This document shows positions 10,184-19,757 of a stretch of DNA of 64,000 bases, piece by piece; positions within the stretch are counted from its first letter, which is position 1, and every line of letters begins with the position of its first letter. Where the stretch lies: the NCBI GenBank assembly GCA_021292165.1, contig CM037878.1, positions 286,077,744 through 286,141,743 on the forward strand, read 5' to 3'. A model generated the notes under the pieces. It made no database searches, was not told where the DNA came from, and was given only the letters and a program-made list of their open reading frames with translations. This DNA comes from Shinisaurus crocodilurus (lineage: Eukaryota; Chordata; Lepidosauria; Squamata; Shinisauridae). The position numbers and the translations under genes were made by a program.

Positions 10184-10938
10184 TGAGACATAAATGACCC
10201 CATAAAACCCCATAAGACCCCATAAAACACTTAGTTTCCCTGGAAACCCCCGTCTGCATAATCCTCACCAGGGGGAACCCCCCCCCCCGAGATACCAGTC
10301 TTGGCCAGACAGGCACACAATAGGGACCATCAACGGAATCCACAAGAAGAGCCATGGATCACCCAGGGGCAAAGGGCAGTCTCAAATTGCTGCAAAGTAT
10401 CCCAGTAACTGCAACACCTCACCTTTCCCGGGTGGGAATAAGCCCACCTGACCGGCGAGGGCTGGGAGAGCGGGAAGGACGGGGTAGAAAACCCCTCTCC
10501 CCGTCCCAAGAGGGTTGTTGGGAACACGGGTGCATGGACGACATCCACGGCCAGCCCCCAGCTGGGTCAAGCAGTTCTCTTCCCCGGGCCAGGCGGGCTC
10601 GGAGTCAGGCTGGAATCAGAACAGCGTAGAGTCTCCGATCTAAGGTAACTCCTTGCCGCACTACGCTAGCCTGGGAACCAGTTCATTCATAAATCTGAGG
10701 TCACGCTCGCTCAGGTCTTGTTGACGTTATAGTATTCCTAGAAGCCTATTAGTTCCGCTCCATTTAACCTATTGTAAATAAAAAGCGTCTATTCTTGCCG
10801 TGAATAGACTCCTGTGTTTCCTTTTTGCCGCGTATGAGTTCTAGTCAATTACACTTGCTTGAACGGGCTGTAGCTCAGTGCCGGTTAACCCGTTAAGTGC
10901 CGAACTCACGCAGAAGACCCAGCTGCTGGTCTTCCACA
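10184..10938 (+). mobile_element. Solo LTR, copy 2 (left boundary approximate)
   Basis: From about 10373 to 10938 it follows the LTR at 947-1724 block by block: CAGTCTCAAA, GCAAAGTA, GGGAATAAGCCCACC, GGTAGAAAACCCCTCTCC, AGGGTTGTTGGGAAC, then an AATAAA signal near 10776, GGTTAACCCGTTAAGTGCC and a terminal CTTCCACA. The left part (10184-10370) is less similar and the start is a guess; a weak CATAT/CACAT duplication would fit. No internal retroelement sequence flanks it. Confidence 0.6.
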
Positions 10939-10944
10939 CATTGC

Positions 10945-12170
10945 CACAAAGTCTGATGTAGGTTGTGCCCTGACCTCAGCCTGTGTGACTGCCTGCAATG
11001 GGGCAGAGGTTCTGTGGGCACTGTGACTGAGCAGTGGCCTGAGATGTAAGGCAATCTCGAGGCTGAGCAGAATGGCCTTGGGGTAATGCAGACAGCAGCA
11101 GGCCTGATTCTCAAAGAGTACAGGAGATAGGGGTCACACCGGGCAGGCACCATGTTTCACCCCCAAAGCAGTGGTTCCCCTGTGTGCATCTTTTATTGTT
11201 GCCTGTGGAGGAAGGGGGGGCTGGCTGACCCACCACACCCCCACCCTTTCCTACCCAAAGGACCCAAGGCCCCCAGAGATCTCAAGATACCAGATTGCCA
11301 GCCTCAGCTGTCTGCAATCCTACTTGAATCTCTGTTCAGGGACTTGCCTTTCTGACTGTAACCTGGATTTAGTTACTGAACCAAGCAGAGCAATCCACAA
11401 ACACCATGTGGGGTAAAAAACCAAAAGGAGGTTTATTCTGGTAGCATTTTACAACAAGAATAGGGAAATGAGAGAAGCACACAAAATTAGAGAGAGACAC
11501 TTTGGTACACAGTAAAGCTGCAAAATAACAAAACCTACTTCTTTATATCTCTCAGGCACACAACTCTGTTACCTGAGGGTCAGTTCTCTTCCAGGGTTAG
11601 ATCCAGCACAGCCTTGCTGCCAGGGAGGACTACTTCACCTACCCGAAGGTCCGAGATGGGTAGCCCTCCACAAGGCCTGTCTTTACCAGAGCCCTCATTC
11701 AGCTAATTTCACCAGGAGCTACCTGGGGTCGTATCCTGAGGGCCCCCCCCCCCGAAGGCTTGGACCTCTGCCTGGCTTGCTGCCATTGCTCCACAGCCAG
11801 CAACCACGCGACGAACAAAGACAAAAGGCTCACACGTTGGGAAATATAGCTCTTTCCCCCTCCCCTCCTCCTTCCTGTAGCTCTGCTGCCTCTAGCCAAT
11901 CAGGATGCACTTCACCTGGCCAGGCAGGGGAGGGGGACTCATGACTCATGGCATTTGCATTTGAAAGCCGGGTCTCCGGCTTTTCAGGACTTTCAGGCGC
12001 CATGCCCCATCCGATACTTTATGCACATTTCGTCTCCTCCCAGCCCCCAACCGGCCTTACTTGGTTTACACATGAGGAGGCGTGTGCATGTGTGTGCAGG
12101 CGTGTGTGTGTGTGTGTGTAGGAACCCTCAGAGGCTCTTTTCCTCCACATTGCCCATATAACCTAACAAA
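10945..12170. other. No feature recognised
   Basis: This is complex, mostly single-copy-looking sequence with a poly-C run near 11740 and a short (TG)n at 12098-12119. I find no conserved open frame, splice pair or repeat family that I can name. Some of it may be an old mobile element: the block at 11400-11900 includes a tract GGTTTATTCTGGTAGCA and could be LTR or LINE debris. Confidence 0.4.
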
Positions 12171-12174
12171 AACG

Positions 12175-12375
12175 TAAAAACAGCCTTGCTGGTTCAGACC
12201 AAAGGTTTATCCTGTTTCCTACAGCGGTCAGCCAGGTGCCTCCCAAAAGCCTACGAGTCGGTTTTGAAAGAAATAGCTCTCCCACACTGTGCTACCCAGC
12301 ATACTGCTTCTGAACATGGCCATCATCACTCCTTCTAATAGCGAACTCAGGTAGCGAGTGCCGACAGGATAGTAG
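12175..12375 (-). repeat. CR1 LINE fragment (minus)
   Basis: AGCCTTGCTGGTTCAGACC, CCTGTTTCCTACAGCGGTC and AGCCAGGTGCCTCCC match the CR1-like module seen at 43143-43368 (GCTGCTGGATCAGGCC, CCTGTTTCCCACAGTGGCC, AACCAGATGCCTCC). It is an old, degraded copy. Confidence 0.6.
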
Positions 12376-12932
12376 CCAAAACAGGGTCACTGAAAGACAA
12401 GAGCATATTTGAGGGAACCTTGAAGTTCACAAAATATACCCCCCCACACACAGCAGACAAAAACTAAACCCCCACCCCCAAGAAATATGAGGATTGAGCA
12501 TGTTCAGTAGCCATGGAATCTAGAGTAACGTCTGGAAAAGAAAACTGGAAAGCTGGGGAGGGGGGGTGGGATATTTATTTATTTATTTATTTATTTGATA
12601 CATTCCAGTCAACATTGGCTCCTACCCGGTTGGACGGATCCGCCCCAAACTTGGCACGCATACTCCCCATCACCCAAGGACAAAGACTGGCGGGTTCAAA
12701 TCTCCAAGAAAATCCTTGCCGCGCCTGTACGGCCCAAATGCAGACAGGGGGGGCCATTCAGGAGCGGTTATGCAAATAGCTCCAACGGCATTTAGAATGT
12801 TGGTATGCACTGCCGCCACGGGGGCCCAATAAGGAGCGGATATGCAAATCTCTCCTATGTCCAAACAGAATGTTCATATGAACTGCAGCCGGGGCCTACA
12901 CGGGCAGGGTGGGGGGGATTTCGAACAAATAG

Positions 12933-13928
12933 CAGGGATGGGGACTCGGACTCGAGGACTCGACTCGTGAGTTGGACTGAGTCCCCCCTCTGACTCGACT
13001 CGGACTCGAGTCCCAATATTTTTAATGGGACTCGAGACTCGACTCGGGACTCGAGACCAAGGACTCTTCAACATCCCTGGGCTGTGCCAGAAGGAGTGGA
13101 GAGGAGCGTGATTGCCGGCGAAGAGCGCAGGGAAGCGAGGTGTGCCGCTGCTCGGCCACTATGGACAGCTACCAGGAGTGCAGCCCCAACAGTGTGTCAA
13201 GATTTATTTTGATGGATGTGTTGCGTACTTGGGAGAGGCAGAAGAAGGGCCTGAGATTACTCTGTGTGGCTGCTCTGAGTGTGTTTCTGGTTCTAGCAAG
13301 TTCATCACCAGTGGAGCGGATGTTCAGTGAGGGTGGAATTGTGATGAGATCTCACCGTTCCAGAATGGGGGCCAAACATTTAGAAAAAACCGTGTTCCTC
13401 AAATGCAACATGGATACGTTTTAGGAAGTACAGCAAGTTTATTTTTTAAAATCATTTTTCTAAAATGCAACCTTTCAGACATTTTGGGTTTGGCTGCCTC
13501 TGCCTGCCTGTCTGGGGTTCCCAGCCTCCTCTGCCTGCCTGGTCTCTTCTTGACCAGTTCAACAGTTGAATTGTCCAAGACAAAGGCCTCTGCCTGCCTG
13601 CTTTGGGGTTCCCTGCCTCCTCTGCCTGCCTGGTTATTTTGGGTTTGTCTGCCTGGTCTGTTCTTGCCAAAATCAGTTGCAGAGTTTTGAAATAAAAAGG
13701 CACACTTGTGCCTAGAATTTATTTAAACCACACATCTGAAGTAGCCTTATTTTGTTGGGAAACCCCCCCATTGATTTTAATAGGGACTCGTGGAGTCAGC
13801 TTTGGGAGTGACTCGGGACTCGTGAGTCACCATTTTGGACCAAGGACTCGGACTTGGACTCGAGACTCGGGTCCAAAGACTCGTGACTCGACTCGTGACT
13901 CGAGACCAAGGACTCTTCAACATCCCTG
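12933..13928 (+). mobile_element. hAT transposon, internally deleted, with 8-bp TSD
   Basis: The element begins CAGGGATG and ends CATCCCTG, exact inverted termini. It is flanked by perfect 8-bp duplications ACAAATAG (12925-12932 and 13929-13936). Both ends carry dense GACTCG/CGAGTC motifs in both orientations. The centre holds the C-terminal piece of a hAT transposase (13140-13424) and an AATAAA signal at 13691-13696. A second internal CATCCCTG at 13072-13079 follows the same CCAAGGACTCTTCAA segment as the true right end. The 996-bp length is much shorter than an autonomous hAT (about 2.5-4 kb), so most of the transposase is missing. Confidence 0.9.
13140..13424 (+). pseudogene. hAT transposase C-terminal fragment
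   Basis: The frame ends with the hAT dimerisation domain (hATC): ALSVFLVLASSSPVERMFS, then EGGIVMRSHRSRM and LEKTVFLKCN. The S-x-P-V-E-R-x-F-S and FLKCN motifs are the conserved core of this domain, which mediates transposase dimerisation. The N-terminal BED zinc finger and the catalytic DDE-type core are absent. The upstream part of the frame (MCRCSATMDSYQEC) has no recognised match and may be non-coding. It lies within the hAT element, in the same orientation as its polyadenylation signal. It cannot be a working transposase. Coordinates follow the open frame; the true start is unknown. Confidence 0.85.
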
Positions 13929-13953
13929 ACAAATAGTGCCTATAGGAAAATGC

Positions 13954-14330
13954 CATTGTGTAGTCCGGGGGTGGGGATCAGGGATTTCATTGTGTGGCCC
14001 GGGGGGGGGGGTCAGCAGGGAATTCATTGTTGTGCAGTTCCGGGGGGGGGGGAGCAGGGATTTCATTGTGTGGTCCGGGGGGGACGGGACACAGGGAAAA
14101 CATTGTTGCATAGTCCCGGGGGGGGGGGGGAGGGAAGCAGAGATTTGATTGCGTAGTCCTGGGGGAGGGGAAGCAGGGATTTCACTGTGTAGTCCAAGGG
14201 GAACAGGGATTTAATTGTGTTTGTGTAGTCCCGGGGGAGCTGGGATGTCATTGTGCAGTCCTGGGGGAGCTGGGAGTCCCGGGGGAGCTGGGATTCCAAG
14301 GGATTCCAAACAGCGGACAGCTACTATAAG
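13954..14330 (+). repeat. G-run minisatellite in Helitron
   Basis: About seven or eight degenerate units of roughly 35-55 bp follow the pattern CATTGTGTAGTCC, a run of 5-13 G, then AGCAGGGATTT. The last units change to CTGGGGGAGCTGGGA. Unit length varies mainly through the G runs. Long G runs spaced this way could form G-quadruplexes, which is an inference. Confidence 0.85.
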
Positions 14331-14479
14331 GAATTTCGAACAAATAGTGCCTATAGGAAAATGATGACCCATGCAACGCTGGGTAAAAAAAGCTAGTTTA
14401 ATATAAACCAAGAGAACATGAATATTTGGATTTTTAAAAATCTGAGTGAAAATCTCCCTCAGAAGGGCATTCCACAGAT

Positions 14480-14512
<33 letters not shown>

Positions 14513-14640
14513 TAGCCACCCATTGCACCATTGTAGGTGGTGGCACCCAGAGAAGAGCCTCCAAAAATGATCTTAACAGCTGGGCAGGAACATAGGGGAG
14601 AAGGCGCTCCTTCAAGTGGACTGGTCCAAAGCCATTTGTC
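14480..14640. repeat. (GT)n microsatellite and LINE scrap
   Basis: A clean (GT)n tract occupies 14480-14511. It is followed by GGTGGCACCCAGAGAAGAGCC and CTGGGCAGGAACATAG, which recur at 56098-56160. This is a LINE-derived repeat segment. Confidence 0.65.
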
Positions 14641-15640
14641 TTTGGTTTTAAAAACAAAAACACACTAAAACAGACCAAAACAGGTAACAGCAGTGAACGA
14701 AAAACTCATGGCCTCCTGCCTGCAGTCTGACACGGCAGAGCGCGGCATTCTACTACCTCATTCTGCACAATGGCTAGCCTGCTTTATTGTCCATTCCTCT
14801 GGCATCGTGTCTTTGTGCCTTATCCAAAGAGAGAATTACAGCACAACCCCAGGCATGTTTACTCTGAAGAAAGTCCCAGTGTGTTCAGTGATGCTTCCTC
14901 CCCAGGACGTGTGCATCAGACTGCAACCCTAAGGACGTGGACGGCCGCAACATGGAACAGAAGTCTGGCCACTTGAGCCAAGTATTGCAACGGCTAGCCT
15001 ACGTGAGAGGCACCCGAAGGGAGAACGTAGGTTGCAAAGCAGTGCAGTGAACTGGTTGCCGTCTGTAATCTGGAAGTCACAGAAATAGCTGGAGTGCCCT
15101 GAGCAGCAATGTACAACCCACACAGTGCCAAAAAAAGGAACTCTGGGATTGGAGTGTCGTCATCATTTGGGGGGCACAGAACCTTTTAACTCGGCTGTCC
15201 ACTAGAAAAAGTTTTGAATACTTTCTAGCTTTAATAATGACAAGACAGAGAGAGACTGGGCTTGTTAATCCATGCCTGTTACTACAAAGCTTGATTCCTT
15301 AAGTTTAAACTCAGAAGCTTTACAAGATGATAACAGTATTTTTTTTTGTTTTTTTTTAAAATGTAAACTTCTATCTAGCTAGGCATATAACAGGCATAAT
15401 AATAAAAAGGTATTGTAACTGGGTATCAGCCTATGAGGACCTCATAGGTTCCAGCATCAAATGGTCTAATAGTCCCTGTTTATGGTGCTTTAATGTTCTT
15501 GAATTTACAGGCATGTGCGCTAGAGTCAAAATGCATCCACCACCCTATTCAAAGGCTTACCTTCCAGAGACCCAGGGGAGGGTGATGGCGCCCGAATAAT
15601 GGCAACTCTAGTGCGTTTGTGCACATCTGAACATTTTTAG
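14641..15640. other. No feature recognised
   Basis: Complex sequence without an open frame of note. A T-run lies at about 15340-15357. The segment GGCATGTTTACTCTGAAGAAAG near 14851 resembles the AAACATG / CAGAAGTAAG ends of the palindromic element family at 2.7-3.3 and 27.9 kb, so an old copy may be present. Confidence 0.4.
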
Positions 15641-15644
15641 AAAT

Positions 15645-16105
15645 CATACTCAAATTCAAGGCAGATAAAAGGAAGTACTTCTTCACTACGGAATTCACCA
15701 CCACAAAACAGTGATGGCCACCAACCTGAATGGCTTTAAAAGGGGACTAGGCAGGGCTCTCCAACCTTGGGTCCCCAGATGTTGCTGGACTACAGCTCCC
15801 AGAATCCCTTGCCAGTAGCCATGCTGGCTGAGTATGCTGGGAGCTGTAGGCCAGCAGCAACATCTGAGGACCCAAGGTTGGAGAACCCTGGACTAGAGGA
15901 ATTCACAGAGGATAAAAAAAGCTATCAATAGTTAGTGGTATACCTCTCAATAACAGTCGCTGAGGAACACCAGTGGGAGGGTGCTAGAATGGCCATGTCC
16001 TGCTTGTGGGCTTCCCATTGGGGCATGTGGTCGGCCATTGGGGGAACAGAATGCTGGACCAGAGAGGCCTTTGGTCTGATCCAGCACGGCTCTTCTTATG
16101 TTCTA
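15645..16105 (+). repeat. CR1 LINE 3' part (plus), split by MITE
   Basis: GGCAGATAAAAGGAAGTAC, GATGGCCACCAACCTGAATG, then after an insertion GGAATTCACAGAGGAT, GAACACCAGTGGGAGGGTGC, GAACAGAATGCTGGACC and TCTGATCCAGCACGGCTCTT. The same order occurs at 24235-24562 and 59728-60022. The MITE at 15752-15890 interrupts it. Confidence 0.75.
15752..15890. mobile_element. Palindromic hAT MITE, CAGGG subfamily
   Basis: The 139-bp palindrome starts CAGGGCTCTCCAACC and ends GGTTGGAGAACCCTG. It is inserted in a CR1 copy. GACTAG occurs next to both ends, an imperfect remnant of the target duplication. The arms contain CAGATGTTGCTGG and CCAGCAGCAACATCTG. Confidence 0.85.
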
Positions 16106-16281
16106 ACACTGGGTGACTGGGCAAACAATTAAGGCTACAATCCTACGCACATTTATTTTATTTAAAAACTTCTATGCTGCCCTTAAATTTCAAAACAAAA
16201 CAAATACCTCCCAGGGCAGCTTATAACGTGCACCGTAAAACCACTGATATAATGAACAATAAATATGAAATTTTTCCAAAG

Positions 16282-17013
16282 CGATGGGGAAACCAAATGA
16301 AGCACATGCTGTGCTGTCCAAGCTTGATGTTCTTGGACAGCACAGCATGTGCTGGTTCTTTCCCTCTGAGCAGAGCCCATTCATAGATGGAAGCTAAAGG
16401 AGTCAATAATAGCACAATGCCATTATAGATTTCATAGATCATAGAGTTGGAAGGAGCCTACAAGGCTATCGAGTCCAACCCCCTGCTCAATGCAGGAAAC
16501 TAGAGGAGGGGGTCTCCCCTCCAAGTCATAACCAGGCCTGACCCTGCTTAGCTTTCCACACTCAGACAAGCTGAGCCAGCGTGAGCCACAGGCCTGTACA
16601 CATATAGACCCAGCATGGCTTCTCAGTTCAGCCAAGAACATCAAGCTTGGACAGCACAGCATGTGCTTCATTTGGTTTCCCCATCGCTTTGGAACTCGGT
16701 CTCACAAAGGCACACTCAACCCAAGCCTGAGTGGCTCCCAGAAATGTTGTGAAATGTTTTCAGGCTACGTAGTATTGGCGCTCTTCACCTAAAGTGGAAC
16801 CTGGATTGTTTGTGGAAGGTCCTGCTCCGGAGAGACATCTGAGGCATTTGAGGCAAAGCCGGGAATACTTTTGATAAGACGAGCAAAAAATAAATACATT
16901 CTGAGGGAGGCACCTGTTTCCTTGTGTTGACAAACTGGGGAAACCAAATGAAGCACATGCTGTGCTGTCCAAGCTTGATGTTCTTGGCTGAACTGAGAAG
17001 CCATGTCGGGTCT
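16282..17013. repeat. Three alternating copies of an unknown repeat
   Basis: A 50-80-bp unit (GGGGAAACCAAATGAAGCAC ... CAAGCTTGATGTTCTTGG, then CTGAACTGAGAAGCCATG) occurs in plus orientation from 16287, inverted at 16606-16690, and again in plus from 16938. The first copy ends in its own reverse complement, giving a perfect 22-bp hairpin (16301-16322 and 16332-16353). A 5S-SINE lies between copies one and two. I do not recognise the family. Confidence 0.75.
16426..16598 (-). repeat. 5S rRNA-derived SINE, copy 2 (minus)
   Basis: On the minus strand: ACAGGCCTGTGGCTCACG head, AAGCTAAGCAGGGTC box A, GAGGGGAGACC region, TTTCCTGCATTGAGCAGGGG, then the CR1 end GGCTCCTTCCAACTCTATG with an ATGAAATC tail. 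The head and tail are both intact. Confidence 0.85.
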
Positions 17014-17029
17014 GGCTTTTGCCTACACC

Positions 17030-17100
17030 AGCCTTCCCCAACCGGGTGCCCTTCAGAGGTGTTGGTGTACAGCTCCCAGCACCCCAGCCAGCATGGGGAA
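17030..17100. repeat. Truncated hAT MITE
   Basis: CAGCCTTCCCCAACCGGGTG, then CAGCTCCCAGCACCCCAGCC, are the left half of the 4016-type element. The right half is missing. GCCTACAC before it and GCCTACTA after it may be a decayed target duplication. Confidence 0.55.
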
Positions 17101-17511
17101 AGATAGCCTACTACAGCAACATTTTAAGTAAATATGAAGGTTCCTCCTCAGGAAAAATAAGCCTGTAAGGATTTTCTCAACAAGACAGATGAAATTTCTC
17201 CATGGTGTTTTTGCACATTCCAACTTCGCAGGGTGTGGGATATTAGCATGTGTTCTGTTGGACTGATTTTAACTGAGCGTTACCTCTCCCAAGCTCTTGG
17301 GATGGGACTCCTGGCTCGAAATTGTCAAGATGGTGCCACCTAGAGGAATGAAAGCAGGCTACGCTCAGTGTTCATTGCAGTCTTCCGGACTTTTCCTGGC
17401 TGGCAGCCAAGAAGCAAGGAAAGTGTATAGAAGAGGAGGAGAAAGGGCTGAAGCACAGGGCCAGAGGAAGATGCCATATACCACGTCAAAGTACATGTCC
17501 ATCTTGCCTAT

Positions 17512-18465
17512 CATCAGGCGATCACTCGTGAGCGAGTAAGATTGTCTTCCAGGATAAAAGGAGGAAATTCTAAAGAAGATTGTGTAGACACTAGCGATGG
17601 GTCCGTAAGTGACTGTGGAGGCCAATTCTAGATCCACACAGCTTCCCACAGTGAGGACACAGGTTACCAGATAGAAGATGGTCCTGTAAAGGATTCATTT
17701 GACGTGCTTTTCGCTTAGCATGTTTCTCCCTTTCAGCTTTCACTCGGGCTTCTTCAAAGTCCATGGAACCTTTGTGAAAGGCCAACCTCCAGTTAGATCG
17801 TTCATGGGCCAGAGCTTCCCAGTTTTCGATGTTTATATTGCATTTTTAAGATTAGCCTTATGAACATCTTTAAACCTCTTATATTGACCACTGATATTCC
17901 GCTTTCCATCCTTGAGTTGGGAATAAAGTAACTGCTTTGGGAGACGGCAGTCAGGCATTCGAACAACATGACCGGTCCACTGAAGTTGGCGTTGAAGGAT
18001 CATTTTTTCAACGCTAGTAGTCTTTGCTTCCTCCAGTACACTGACATGTGTTCGCCTATCTTCCCAAGTAATTCGCAGGATTTTCCAGAGGCAACGTTGA
18101 TGAAATCTTTCAAGGAGGTGGAAGTGATGTTTATAGATAGTTCATGTTTTGCAGGCATACAATAAAGTTGGTAATACAATGGCTTCATAAACCAGTGTTT
18201 TGGTCTTCTTACAAATATCCCGATCCTCGAACACTCTATGTTTCATTCGAGAAAACGCGGCACTAGCGGAGCTCAAACGATGCTGGATTTCACTGTCGAT
18301 GTTAGCTGTAACAGAAAGATAGCTGCCAAGATAGAGAAAATGATCGACATTTTCCAGTATTGTCCCGCCAAGCTGGATAGATGGCATCACCAAAGGGTTT
18401 AGCTTGCAATTGCTGATGAAGCACTTTGGGGGTTTTTTATGTTAAGTGAGAGACTAAGTTTTTCC
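17512..18465 (-). mobile_element. Non-LTR retrotransposon 3' half, copy B
   Basis: Nearly base-for-base the same as 8798-9720 (copy A) in the same orientation, including the C-terminal CPHCGKLCGSRIGLHSHLRTH motif and the FLYLGSYLS segment. A one-base loss in a T-run (about 17845) and other changes split the frame into at least two pieces. The 5' truncation comes earlier than in copy A, just after the TGTTAAGTGAGAGACTAAG segment, so the YADD motif is not present. Flanks differ from those of copy A, so it is a separate insertion. It is non-functional. Confidence 0.85.
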
Positions 18466-19424
18466 CCTGGGGGGGGGGCAGTCCAACTGGAGCAGGCCCT
18501 GATGTTCCCTCGGCCTGCTCCTGCCTCCTTCGCTCCTTCTTCTTCCCCAGTAGGGCTGTAGATGTCAAGTTAGCAGTGGCCATTCTTCCAGGAGAGAATC
18601 CTCAAGCGGGGGGGGGGGGGGTTGGCCCTGGAGGTACCCAAGGAGACTCTGCGGGCTGGACTTGGTCACTTGTCGGGCTGGATTAGGCCTGTGGACCGGG
18701 GGTTCTACGCTCTTGACTCCCCACTTTTTGATGCACTCATTTACGCAGGAGGAATTATTTAGGCAGCCTGAGCCTTGTGCCTTGCCTGCCTGCCTGCCCT
18801 TCTCTCGGCCCCATCCAAGAGCTGACGCAGTGGCTGCACGCGGGGACACTCCTGCTTACATCATGCCGCCCTGCAGGTCTGTGTGCATTGGGGAGATTCC
18901 GGTGAGGAGGGAGGGAAAGGGTGTGGGCTCCATCGGCCTCATCACTGCCATGGCTCCTGGGCAGACAGAGCAGTTGTCTGACTGACTGGGAGGGCGCATG
19001 GGGTGGGGTGGGGGAGAGGTTGGCATGCCGCCTGAGGCATGTGCTTCATTCTTCCTCTTCGTAGGGCCAGCCCTGACTGGTCTTTTTCCATCACCTTCTA
19101 CCTGCTGCTCCTTCTAACTGCAGTTGCCCAGGATTGAACCTGAGGCCTTCTGCATGCAAACCAAACCAAACCGTGTGCGGATCCACTGAGCGAGGGTCCC
19201 TCCCCTGAAGAGACAGACCCACTGAGAAGGAAGGGAAAGAAAGCATGCCCTTCCAGCTAGATGTTAGGCCATTGGAGCTGGGTCAGGCCACTCAATCTTA
19301 GGCTGGTCTGCTGGAGCTGAGCCATAAGCAAGTGTGTGGCATGGAAGCCAGCAGGTCTAGTGAGAGCCAGCAGTCAGAACCCAGCCAGGAATCAGTAAAG
19401 TCTATCGCTGTGCAGAGGAAAGCC
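18466..19424. other. No gene; possible SINE scrap at 19120-19200
   Basis: The G/C-rich stretch 18470-19070 with G runs has no recognised content. At 19120-19200 the text GGATTGAACCTGAGGCCTTC and TGCATGCAAACC is the minus-strand box B region of the tRNA-Ala-like SINE. Confidence 0.45.
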
Positions 19425-19757
19425 TCAGTCTGGACCGATGCAGGGCATCCACAGCTACACAGCATCCTTGATAGGTGGCCATCCACCCAGGCTCTGCTTA
19501 AAAAGCCTCTCATGAAGGAGAGCCCACTGCCTTCCGAAGCAGCCTGTTCCACTGTCGAACAGCTCATGCCGTCAGGAAGTTCTTCCTAAATGTCTTGTGG
19601 AATTCCCCTTTCTTGTCCTTCGGGTTCAGGTCCCACCCTCTGGAGTGACAGAGAACAAATTTGCTCCGTCATCTGTCTGACAGCCCTTTCAAATACTTGA
19701 AGATGGCTATCATATCACCTCTTCATCCTCTCTTCTCCAGGCTAAACATACCGAATC
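19425..19757 (-). repeat. Old CR1 LINE 3' end (minus)
   Basis: GAACAGCTCATGCCGTCAGG, AAGTTCTTCCTAAATG, TCTGTCTGACAGCCCTTTC, AAATACTTGAAGATGGCTATC and CTTCTCCAGGCTAAACATACC follow the CR1 order seen at 25067-25631, with more substitutions. It is an older insertion. Confidence 0.65.

Larger units (their letters stand above)
12595..14397 (+). mobile_element. Helitron (non-autonomous), hosting a hAT
   Basis: The right end has the Helitron signature: a short hairpin with the text ACCCATGCAACGCTGGGT, an A-run and terminal GCTAG before T (14391-14397). The left part (GACGGATCCGCCCCAAACTT, GGCACGCATACTCCCC, CACCCAAGGACAAAG) resembles the internal sequence of reptile Helitrons. The left boundary is approximate, near the (TTTA)n tract. 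No Rep/helicase coding sequence is present. A hAT element is inserted at 12933-13928, and a G-rich tandem array fills 13954-14330. The sequence TTTCGAACAAATAGTGCC occurs twice, once split by the hAT and once at 14333, so the array lies between duplicated segments of the Helitron. Confidence 0.72.

Noticed and set aside
947..10938. A full provirus bounded by the two plus-strand LTRs
   Set aside because: The first LTR has its own 5-bp duplication on both sides, and the interval contains the ACER3 exon, SINEs and LINEs with no gag, pol or env sequence.
13954..14330. CRISPR-like array
   Set aside because: Units and spacers vary in length through G runs and are related to each other; this is a minisatellite in a Helitron in a vertebrate genome.
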